Below, one piece after another: positions 55,485 through 61,993 of a stretch of 64,000 nucleotides of DNA. A model generated the notes under the pieces. The model ran no database searches. It was not told the DNA's origin and worked only from the letters and a program-made list of their open reading frames with translations. The stretch lies in NCBI RefSeq assembly GCF_008806325.1, contig NZ_WACR01000013.1, positions 38,219 through 102,218 of the forward strand, in the 5' to 3' direction. How positions within the stretch are numbered: the stretch's first letter is position 1; each line of letters starts with the position of its first letter. Both the position numbers and the translations under genes were made by a program. Source of the DNA: Salibacter halophilus (lineage in GTDB: Bacteria > Bacteroidota > Bacteroidia > Flavobacteriales_G > Salibacteraceae).

Positions 55485-56612
55485 TTATTCGAGCAGGAGA
55501 ATTTCTACACGCCTGTTTTTTGCACGATTCTGCCTTGTATTGTTCAGGTGTAACGGATCAGATTCTCCCTTTCCTTCATACTCGAGTCTGTCTGGCCTTA
55601 TTTGATTATCAGTAAAGTAATCGTAAACACGTTTAGCCCGTTTAATCGATAAACGCATATTATCGCGCTTGTCTCCTACGTTATCTGTGTGACCAACAAT
55701 TTTGAGACGGGCTTCCCTGTTGGCGTTCAAATATTCCAAAACCAACTCGAGGTCACGGTAAGATGTAGGAATGAGCTCATCACTTCCAAATTCAAACCTG
55801 ATATTTTCCAAAACGAGCTGTCGTTTTTCATCGATCGTGTAAATGTAATTTTCATCTTCAATCGAATAAGGAAGTGTATCGGGAATGTGGACAGTTGTAT
55901 CGATCAGAGCCAGCGGTTGTAAATCCTCTTTGTCTTCAGGTTCTTCATCACGAATCTTGTAGAGCGCAATGTTATCGATGAAGTAATAGGCCTTGAATTT
56001 CCAATAATCAGGAACGTACCATTTTTTCTTTTTGAACTTATCCCTGATGCGTTTTTTACTGAAGTTCCCCACTGAGATATACTTTTCAGTTCCGTTAGAT
56101 TTGAATGTCCCGGAAACTCTCACCCAGCCGTCCTGAGCTGTATCTGCAGCAAATATTCCTTCATGCCTGTATTCTTCAACTTGAGGAGGGTTTTTATAAA
56201 TGTAATATTCACTCGTGTAGTAAGGTCTGCGGTGGTAAAAGCTGGCACCTATACTCCTCAAATATGAATTGTAGCGCTCACTGGGGTGAACATACATTTC
56301 AAATAAATAACGTTCTCCTTTTTCGAGTTCATCTGTAAGACGGATTTGCAAAAACTCACGATACTTGGCATAAACACGAATGCCTACATAAACATTTCCT
56401 GATTGCGGTTGAGGAAGAGCCCAGTCTTCTGTTCCGTATGGTCTGCGAGTATCTCCATCGAGGACAAATCTGTCAACCGTGTTGATGAAACGCCATGGCC
56501 GGTGCGTGTATCTCCTTCCACGTTTTTTCTCGAAATCGCCATTGGGGATTAGGTTCTGACCGAAACCTATACTGGCGAAGAGCAATAGCTGTAAAAACAA
56601 AATGGTTCTCAT
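55485..56612 (-). CDS. OmpA-family outer-membrane/periplasmic protein
   Basis: A 375-residue exported protein (signal peptide MRTILFLQLLLFASIGFGQ). Its C-terminal 110 residues are an OmpA_C peptidoglycan-binding domain: IRFEFGSDELIPTSYRDLEL, IVGHTDNVGDKRDNMRLSIK, RAKRVYDYF and the final NRRVEILLLE. The N-terminal part (NLIPNGDFEKKRG, SVGNFSKKRIRDKF) resembles a carbohydrate-binding or jellyroll module common in Bacteroidota OmpA-like proteins. It likely anchors the envelope to peptidoglycan. A dispersed-word copy lies at the signal-peptide cleavage site (56552-56561, read as GQN). Confidence 0.92.
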   Translation of the reverse strand: MRTILFLQLLLFASIGFGQNLIPNGDFEKKRGRRYTHRPWRFINTVDRFVLDGDTRRPYGTEDWALPQPQSGNVYVGIRVYAKYREFLQIRLTDELEKGERYLFEMYVHPSERYNSYLRSIGASFYHRRPYYTSEYYIYKNPPQVEEYRHEGIFAADTAQDGWVRVSGTFKSNGTEKYISVGNFSKKRIRDKFKKKKWYVPDYWKFKAYYFIDNIALYKIRDEEPEDKEDLQPLALIDTTVHIPDTLPYSIEDENYIYTIDEKRQLVLENIRFEFGSDELIPTSYRDLELVLEYLNANREARLKIVGHTDNVGDKRDNMRLSIKRAKRVYDYFTDNQIRPDRLEYEGKGESDPLHLNNTRQNRAKNRRVEILLLE

Positions 56613-56689
56613 TACTCACAAAGAAAGCTATTGTTACGTTATTTTAAATCTGAAAATGGAGTTGTTATTAACAGCAATTGTTGAATAGA

Positions 56690-57904
56690 TCAGTATTTAA
56701 CGGGTTTTGCCGAGATGCCAAAATTGAAAAACCAGATTAGTGAAATCATTTCCAGTAATATGATTGAACTGGATAATAGAGTGGGGAACATGGAGCTGAC
56801 AGAAACAGTTAACGTGAAAATGAGCGTGACAAAGAGCCTGAGCAATTCGAGATTCGATCCGGTTTTTGATTGATCGAGCAATTTACCAATCGCCATGACT
56901 GAAAAAAGGATGAACGCGAGGAATGAGACCTGTGTAACAATTTCAAAAGTGGAAAACTGGAACAGGAAAAATGCTGTGATGCCTAAAATAATGGCGTACT
57001 GAAAAAGAATGTAATATCCACGGTCAGATCCAATTGTGCTGTTGTATTTTTCAACTGGGTGGGTAGGCAGATCGACCTGCGGCTGTTTAGCTAACCATGC
57101 CGGACTTTTATAAAGCACACGAAGTTTATCAGTACTTTTCTCAAAAGCATTCATATTTTTCCACAATGCTTTAATCGGGTCGATGTGAGCCTTGATTGGG
57201 TCAAATGTTGCCGTTTGTGAAGTGACGCCATAATCGGGTTTTTCCTCTTCCTTTTGAAACGTGCCAAACATCCTGTCCCAAATAATCAATGTACCAGCGT
57301 GATTTTTGTCGAGGTATTTCTCATTTCTCCCGTGGTGAACGCGGTGGTGTGATGGCGTGTTGAAAATATACTCAAACCAGCGCGGTAGTTTGTCGATCAT
57401 CTCGGTGTGAATCCAAAACTGGTAAAGTGTTGTAAACGCTCCGATAAACAGAAACCACTCTGTCTTGAAACCAATGACAGCGAGCGGGATATAAAACACC
57501 GAGGTAAAAACTTTTTGTAGAGCTCCCTGTCTCAGGGCGACAGAAAAGTTGTAATCTTCACTTTGGTGATGCACAATATGCCCGATCCAAAAGAGATTAA
57601 TTTCATGGCTCATTCTGTGAGCCCAGTAATAGAAAAAGTCAACACCCAGGAATAATACCACTGTCCAGAAAACAGTTTCGGGAACGGAGAAAATAGCGAA
57701 GTTCACAAAGAAAAAGTGGTAAAAAGCAACGGTAAACACTTTCACAAAAACACCCGTTGCCTGCTCCGTAATACCGCAACTGATGTTGGTAATGGCATCG
57801 TTGAGGCGGTACCGCTTCTTGTTTTTCAACCGGTCGTAAAGGACTTCAATTCCAATGAGAATGAAGTAAACCGGAATCGCTAATATGATGGGATTGATAT
57901 CCAT
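56690..57904 (-). CDS. Sterol desaturase/fatty-acid hydroxylase-family protein
   Basis: A 404-residue membrane protein. The di-iron histidine boxes are HRMSH (in YYWAHRMSHEINLFW), HIVHHQ and HHRVHHGRNE, matching the FA_hydroxylase family. There are about six helices around this core and a further hydrophobic C-terminal domain of about 120 residues (ILGITAFFLFQFSTFEIVTQ). Family members hydroxylate or desaturate sterols, sphingoid bases or carotenoids; the substrate here is unknown. A copy of the dispersed word, the last one in the window, lies at 57022-57031. Confidence 0.92.
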   Translation of the reverse strand: MDINPIILAIPVYFILIGIEVLYDRLKNKKRYRLNDAITNISCGITEQATGVFVKVFTVAFYHFFFVNFAIFSVPETVFWTVVLFLGVDFFYYWAHRMSHEINLFWIGHIVHHQSEDYNFSVALRQGALQKVFTSVFYIPLAVIGFKTEWFLFIGAFTTLYQFWIHTEMIDKLPRWFEYIFNTPSHHRVHHGRNEKYLDKNHAGTLIIWDRMFGTFQKEEEKPDYGVTSQTATFDPIKAHIDPIKALWKNMNAFEKSTDKLRVLYKSPAWLAKQPQVDLPTHPVEKYNSTIGSDRGYYILFQYAIILGITAFFLFQFSTFEIVTQVSFLAFILFSVMAIGKLLDQSKTGSNLELLRLFVTLIFTLTVSVSSMFPTLLSSSIILLEMISLIWFFNFGISAKPVKY

Positions 57905-57947
57905 TTGCGATCATAAAGGTATGTACTTTTAAATTGACTATAACTTA

Positions 57948-58586
57948 CTAGAATTGAATTTTGCGAAAAATACATTTCACTAAGTAGAGATTAAGTAATT
58001 TATCTCGATGAATCTCAAGTGAGTCGTTAAAATCATTTGAATTACAGAGTTTAATTGTTTTATTTTTATTACCGGGTTTCAAAATTTTTACAGTAAACAA
58101 ATCTTGAGTTACAATAAAATAAACTGAACCATATAGAATAATTGATGGGTCTGTAATTTTCTTGCAGACTATTACATCGCTAGGATTTAAGGTTGGAGTC
58201 ATTGACCTTTCAACAATATTTATTGCAAAATCACAATCTTGTACTCCTGGTAGCTGAATGTAACTTTCAGGGGAGTTTAAATTTTTGATAAACCATTCAA
58301 TTGAGTTTTCACTAGCACTATTATTAAAGTAAGGAATCCCTTTATTATTTTTATTGGTTATACTTTCCTCCTTTAACATACTTTCTTTTCCGGTTAATAA
58401 CCAAGTAGGATTTATTTCAGGAAAGGTGTCTAATATTTTGTTTAACGTTTTGTCTTTTAAATTTGATTTTCGTTTTATAGCCGTTTGAATTGAGTTATTT
58501 GAGAGGTTACAAGCTTTTTCAAAGTTGCTTATATTCATCCCTTTATACTCTTTTAGCTGAATAATTCTTTCAATTGGTTTGATCAT
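57948..58586 (-). CDS. CI/LexA-type repressor with HTH and S24 peptidase domain
   Basis: From ATG 58586 (MIKPIERIIQLKEYKGMN, 212 residues). The N-terminal HTH has NISNFEKACNLSNNSIQTAI and the NPTWLLTGKESML segment found in Bacteroidota phage-type CI repressors. The C-terminal half is S24-like: FAINIVERSMTPTLNPSDVI holds the serine (ERSMTP) and LFTVKILKPG the lysine of the Ser-Lys dyad, so self-cleavage is possible. It may respond to DNA damage, as CI and LexA do. Neighbours are a second HTH-like protein and the lipoprotein array; no phage structural gene is present. Confidence 0.85.
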   Translation of the reverse strand: MIKPIERIIQLKEYKGMNISNFEKACNLSNNSIQTAIKRKSNLKDKTLNKILDTFPEINPTWLLTGKESMLKEESITNKNNKGIPYFNNSASENSIEWFIKNLNSPESYIQLPGVQDCDFAINIVERSMTPTLNPSDVIVCKKITDPSIILYGSVYFIVTQDLFTVKILKPGNKNKTIKLCNSNDFNDSLEIHRDKLLNLYLVKCIFRKIQF

Positions 58587-58605
58587 ACTTAACAATAGAA
58601 TGTTG

Positions 58606-59253
58606 TTATTTTAGATTCCCTTCTACGTATACTTTCCAAAATGAGTCAATATCGTTTTTTAACCTTGAAAGATGTTCTATGTAACCTTCAAGTGAATCAG
58701 TCGGTTTAATTTTATTGCCAAATAAGTCTTCATCAGTTCCTTGTTTACGGCTCATCTCAATAAGAGACAAACAATATCTATTTAAGCCATTAGATATGTT
58801 TTTTATTTCATTTGCAACCCCGGCTAAGTGGTCCAGTGAATAAGACTTGATATCTAATGAATTCTCAATTGAGGGCTCAAATTCGGGATTAACTCTTGAA
58901 ATAAAAAGTTCTAATTTGTCAATTATACTATAACCTGCTTTTTCTTTTTTGCCTTCAATTATTTGTCTGATATAGGTGTCAGAAACTCTGCTTTTTCGAC
59001 TATATTCTTTTGACTCTCGATAACCTACCATTTTAGAAAGTTCTTTTTTTATTCGGTAAGTTTTTTCAATTCTGTCTTTTTCAATAGCATCATATACTCT
59101 ATTTACCTCGTCTGGCTCAGGGATAGAATACATGTATGTATTCCATTTTTCATAAGGTATGTTTACTGTGTAAGCAAGAAGAGGTCGCTGCCTTAAAACC
59201 TTTTTTATGTCTCTCCAACGATTGTAAATCTGCTTCTTTGATAGTTGACTCAT
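58606..59253 (-). CDS. Putative HTH protein upstream of the CI-type repressor
   Basis: A 215-residue protein without a signal peptide. A central stretch (about 85-120: YSRKSRVSDTYIRQIIEGKK, then SIIDKLELFI) fits a Cro/CI-type helix-turn-helix with KKEKAG wing. The C-terminal part has ANEIKNISNGLNRYCLSLIE, possibly a helical dimer interface. It is co-directional with the repressor gene (19-base gap) and 125 bases from the lipoprotein array; that gap is very AT-rich, with no clear signal seen. No family is assigned. Confidence 0.65.
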   Translation of the reverse strand: MSQLSKKQIYNRWRDIKKVLRQRPLLAYTVNIPYEKWNTYMYSIPEPDEVNRVYDAIEKDRIEKTYRIKKELSKMVGYRESKEYSRKSRVSDTYIRQIIEGKKEKAGYSIIDKLELFISRVNPEFEPSIENSLDIKSYSLDHLAGVANEIKNISNGLNRYCLSLIEMSRKQGTDEDLFGNKIKPTDSLEGYIEHLSRLKNDIDSFWKVYVEGNLK

Positions 59254-59378
59254 TTTTTATGATATTGAGTTTTTACTAAATATATTAATATGATGAAAAA
59301 GGTATGACAATATTAATTTTTTGTAAATAAAATAGACTTAGTTCCTCATTTAGGAAGTGTAAAGCTAAAAATTTCATT

Positions 59379-59795
59379 TCAATAACTCTTCTCAACACCT
59401 CCATTAACAAAGCCAATACAAGCTCCTTCTGAATTGAAATCAAACGCATAATACTTGCAGTATTTTGCTTCGCTTATAGGGTAACATGCATCAAACATGA
59501 AGTAATAGTATTGTGTTACATTAGATCGTGTTACCACAATTTCATGAGGCTTGCCGAATATTCGTTTAATATCCTTTTCAGACATCTTTTTAACACAGCC
59601 ATCTATTTTTTTACTGTTTGCTGCTCTAAAAAGTTCGATACTTTCAACTAATAGAGTGTCTTTGAATTTCCAATGCTCATCAGCAAAATCCTTTAACGTA
59701 CTGTAGCACTGCCGCTTTTCTGCTGGCATCAACAAGGTGCAGGAAGCGGAGATAAAGGCCAGCAATATCAGGAGTGTTTTTGATAGTTGTAGCAT
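59379..59795 (-). CDS. Paralogous lipoprotein, array member 6 (outer type)
   Basis: A 138-residue lipoprotein, lipobox ISASC with the lipid cysteine at 19. It shares with array members 1-5 the N-terminal block LLMPAEKRQCYSTLKDFADE, the central IKRIFGKPHEIV and the C-terminal YYFMFDACYPISEAKYCKYY (in part). Its signal peptide (MLQLSKTLLILLAFISASC) and the CVKKMSEKDIKR and ISEAKYC segments are closest to member 1 (61550-61993), while members 2-5 form a second type. The FGxPH turn resembles the BamE/SmpA fold; that is only a hint. Probably an outer-membrane lipoprotein of unknown function. Confidence 0.82.
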   Translation of the reverse strand: MLQLSKTLLILLAFISASCTLLMPAEKRQCYSTLKDFADEHWKFKDTLLVESIELFRAANSKKIDGCVKKMSEKDIKRIFGKPHEIVVTRSNVTQYYYFMFDACYPISEAKYCKYYAFDFNSEGACIGFVNGGVEKSY

Positions 59796-59806
59796 TTTTG
59801 AATTAA

Positions 59807-60235
59807 TTAGCTATCGGTACTTAATGTGGCGACATTAATCTTTTCACAATATTCTCTTTCGTTGAAATGGAACGAATAGAACTTACAAAACCTTGATTTT
59901 TCAAGTGAAGGATAACATGATTCAGATGAGAAATAATAAAAAACAGTTTTATTATTAACCGTGTCTATTTGATGAGGTAAACCAAAAATTTTCTTTATTT
60001 CAGATGTATTCATCTTGTAGGCACACCGTTTTATTTCTACATCTTTTTCTATAAATGCCGATAAAGTACCTTTCGATTCTATGAGTAAACTATCGTGATT
60101 CAAAAGCTTCCAATGCTCATCAGCAAAGTCTTTCAATTTACGATAGCACTTTCTTTTTTCCTCAGGCATCAATAGCGCACACGAAGCAAGAAGCAAAACA
60201 AGACTGAGTAGTGAAAAGAAGGTTTTTAAATTCAT
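59807..60235 (-). CDS. Paralogous lipoprotein, array member 5 (inner type)
   Basis: From ATG 60235 (MNLKTFFSLLSLVLLLASC, 142 residues); starts further upstream would run into the preceding gene and precede the signal peptide. It has the inner-type features LLMPEEKRKCYRKLKDFADE, IKKIFGLPHQID and SCYPSLEKSRFCKFY. It lies two bases after member 4 and 11 bases before member 6. Conserved cysteines (one in the EKRxCY block, one before each of YPS and KFY) could form disulfides. Function unknown. Confidence 0.82.
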   Translation of the reverse strand: MNLKTFFSLLSLVLLLASCALLMPEEKRKCYRKLKDFADEHWKLLNHDSLLIESKGTLSAFIEKDVEIKRCAYKMNTSEIKKIFGLPHQIDTVNNKTVFYYFSSESCYPSLEKSRFCKFYSFHFNEREYCEKINVATLSTDS

Positions 60236-60236
60236 T

Positions 60237-60668
60237 TTAATGACTGGTTTGTTTGCCTGAAACCCCAATATCTGTACAAATTCCATTATTATTAAAGTAA
60301 AAAGCATAATAAGAACAAAAACGAGATTCTTCTAATGATGGATAGCAAGACATGAGACTGAAGTAATAGTATCTTCTAATTTGGTTTTTCTTGTAAACTA
60401 TTTGGTGAGGAGTCCCAAATAAACGTTTTATATCATTAGTGTCCATTTTTTTTACACAATTTGGAATATCACCATCTACTTCAACAGTTTTATTGAACAT
60501 TTTTTTTGTTTCTAATAGAATACTGTCATGACTAGTAAAAGACCAATACTCATCAGCAAAATCCTTTAACGTACTGTAACACTGCCGTTTTTCCTCCGGC
60601 ATCAACAGGGTGCATGAAGCAAAAAGCAAAACAAGGCTCAGCAATGAAAAATAAGTCTTGAAGTTCAT
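60237..60668 (-). CDS. Paralogous lipoprotein, array member 4 (inner type)
   Basis: From ATG 60668 (MNFKTYFSLLSLVLLFASC, 143 residues). The upstream in-frame ATG lies inside the preceding gene, so the lipoprotein start is preferred. Shared blocks are LLMPEEKRQCYSTLKDFADE, IKRLFGTPHQIVYKK and SLMSCYPSLEESRFCSYYAF (in part). It ends GVSGKQTSH, close to the end of member 2 (GASGKQTSH), suggesting these two are a recent copy or gene-conversion pair. One base separates it from member 3 upstream. Confidence 0.82.
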   Translation of the reverse strand: MNFKTYFSLLSLVLLFASCTLLMPEEKRQCYSTLKDFADEYWSFTSHDSILLETKKMFNKTVEVDGDIPNCVKKMDTNDIKRLFGTPHQIVYKKNQIRRYYYFSLMSCYPSLEESRFCSYYAFYFNNNGICTDIGVSGKQTSH

Positions 60669-60669
60669 T

Positions 60670-61107
60670 TCAGTGGCTTTTTTGAACACCTCCTGCTCCA
60701 AAGGACATGCACTCACCGTTCTCATTAAAATCAAAGTAATAATAATTACAAGCTTTTACCTCTGAAACGGAGGGGTAGCAGAACATTGTGTAGTAGTAAA
60801 ACTGGGTTACATTTTTAGTCGATCTATAGTCAAGTTTAACAATTTCATGTGGTGTCCCAAAAATTCTTTTAATCTCTTTTGGTTGCATGCCAACTGCACA
60901 ATCACTTATCCCTCCCTTTTTTATTACCGAATGAAAAAGTGTAGAGTCTTCAACTAGTATGCTGTCGTGATTTGAGAATTTCCAATTCTCCTTGGCAAAA
61001 TCCTTCAGCTTACGGTAGCACTGACGTTTTTCTTGTGGCATCAACAGCGCACACGAAGCAAAAAGAAAGACAAGGCTTAGTAGTGAAAAGCGAGCTGTTA
61101 AGTTCAT
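60670..61107 (-). CDS. Paralogous lipoprotein, array member 3 (inner type)
   Basis: From ATG 61107 (MNLTARFSLLSLVFLFASC, 145 residues). Shared blocks are LLMPQEKRQCYRKLKDFAKE, IKRIFGTPHEIVKL and MFCYPSVSEVKACNYYYFDF. It ends GAGGVQKSH, different from members 2 and 4, and its middle (STLFHSVIKKGGISDC) is the most divergent among inner types. The array is continuous on both sides with one- to two-base gaps. Confidence 0.82.
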   Translation of the reverse strand: MNLTARFSLLSLVFLFASCALLMPQEKRQCYRKLKDFAKENWKFSNHDSILVEDSTLFHSVIKKGGISDCAVGMQPKEIKRIFGTPHEIVKLDYRSTKNVTQFYYYTMFCYPSVSEVKACNYYYFDFNENGECMSFGAGGVQKSH

Positions 61108-61109
61108 TT

Positions 61110-61547
61110 TCAGTGACTGGTTTGCTTGCCTGAAGCCCCAATATCTGTACAAACTCCTTCATCATTGAAGTGGAAGTAAAAGTACTCGCAATAGCGTGAT
61201 TCTTCTAATGAAGGGTAACAGGAAAGCGTAGTGAAATAATAGAATTTTTTGACTTTGTGACCATCGTAAACGATTTGGTGAGGAGTTCCGAATATTCTCT
61301 TTATATCAGGGAAGCTCATTTTATAACAACAATTTGGGATGTTGCCGTCTTTTTCAACGAACTTAGAGACCATTTCATTTCTCATAGTTCCAGCTAAGAC
61401 GCTGTCATGATTCGAAAATTTCCAGTGCTCCTTAGCAAAATCTTTCAAGGTGCGGTAACACTGCCGTTTTTCCTCCGGCTTCAACAGCGCACACGAAGCA
61501 AAAAGTAAAACAAGACTGGGCAGTGATAAATAAGTTTTAGAGTTCAT
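61110..61547 (-). CDS. Paralogous lipoprotein, array member 2 (inner type)
   Basis: From ATG 61547 (MNSKTYLSLPSLVLLFASC, 145 residues); a TTG two codons upstream is less likely. Shared blocks are LLKPEEKRQCYRTLKDFAKE, IKRIFGTPHQIVYDG and CYPSLEESRYCEYFYFHF. The end, GASGKQTSH, nearly equals that of member 4. It follows member 1 by two bases. As with the others, no enzymatic motif is visible; a binding or inhibitor role is possible, not shown. Confidence 0.82.
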   Translation of the reverse strand: MNSKTYLSLPSLVLLFASCALLKPEEKRQCYRTLKDFAKEHWKFSNHDSVLAGTMRNEMVSKFVEKDGNIPNCCYKMSFPDIKRIFGTPHQIVYDGHKVKKFYYFTTLSCYPSLEESRYCEYFYFHFNDEGVCTDIGASGKQTSH

Positions 61548-61549
61548 TG

Positions 61550-61993
61550 TCAATTTTCTGTAGCAACAGTGCCGGTTGATATATCAGTGCATTGATTTTC
61601 ACTGTTAAATTCAAAAGCATAGTAAATACAGTATTTAGCTTTACTAATAGGTTTGCAGTCCTCCATCATGAAGTATAAGTAATGTCCTGTACCTGATTTT
61701 TTTAAACTTACTTCATGAGGTTTTCCAAATAATCGTTTAATGTCCTTTTTAGACATTTTTTTTAGACAGTTATTTATTTTACCTTCTCCTCCTCGTCCTA
61801 CTTTGAAAAGCTCTTCATTTTCAATTAATAGGCTATCTTTAAATTTCCAGTATTTATCAGCAAAGTCTTTCAACGTACGGTAGCATTGCCGTTTTTCCTT
61901 AGGCATCAACAGGGTGCAGGAAGCGGAGATAAAGGCCAGCAGCACCAGGAGTGCTGCCGGCCGTGGCTTGGATAGTTGTAGCATTTTTAACAT
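61550..61993 (-). CDS. Paralogous lipoprotein, array member 1 (outer type)
   Basis: A 147-residue lipoprotein starting MLKMLQLSKPRPAALLVLLA (an ATG at 61984 is equally possible), lipobox ISASC. It is the outer type, like member 6: LLMPKEKRQCYRTLKDFADK, IKRLFGKPHEVSLKK and CKPISKAKYCIYYAFEF. The ATG overlaps the metalloprotease stop (TAATG), so protease and lipoproteins are translationally linked in one operon. This link is the main clue to function: the lipoproteins may act with, or protect from, the secreted protease. Confidence 0.82.
   Translation of the reverse strand: MLKMLQLSKPRPAALLVLLAFISASCTLLMPKEKRQCYRTLKDFADKYWKFKDSLLIENEELFKVGRGGEGKINNCLKKMSKKDIKRLFGKPHEVSLKKSGTGHYLYFMMEDCKPISKAKYCIYYAFEFNSENQCTDISTGTVATEN

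Noticed and set aside
60236..61152. Longer N-termini for lipoproteins 3, 4 and 5 from upstream in-frame ATGs
   Set aside because: They overlap the preceding paralogue and put 15-25 residues before a clean lipoprotein signal peptide.
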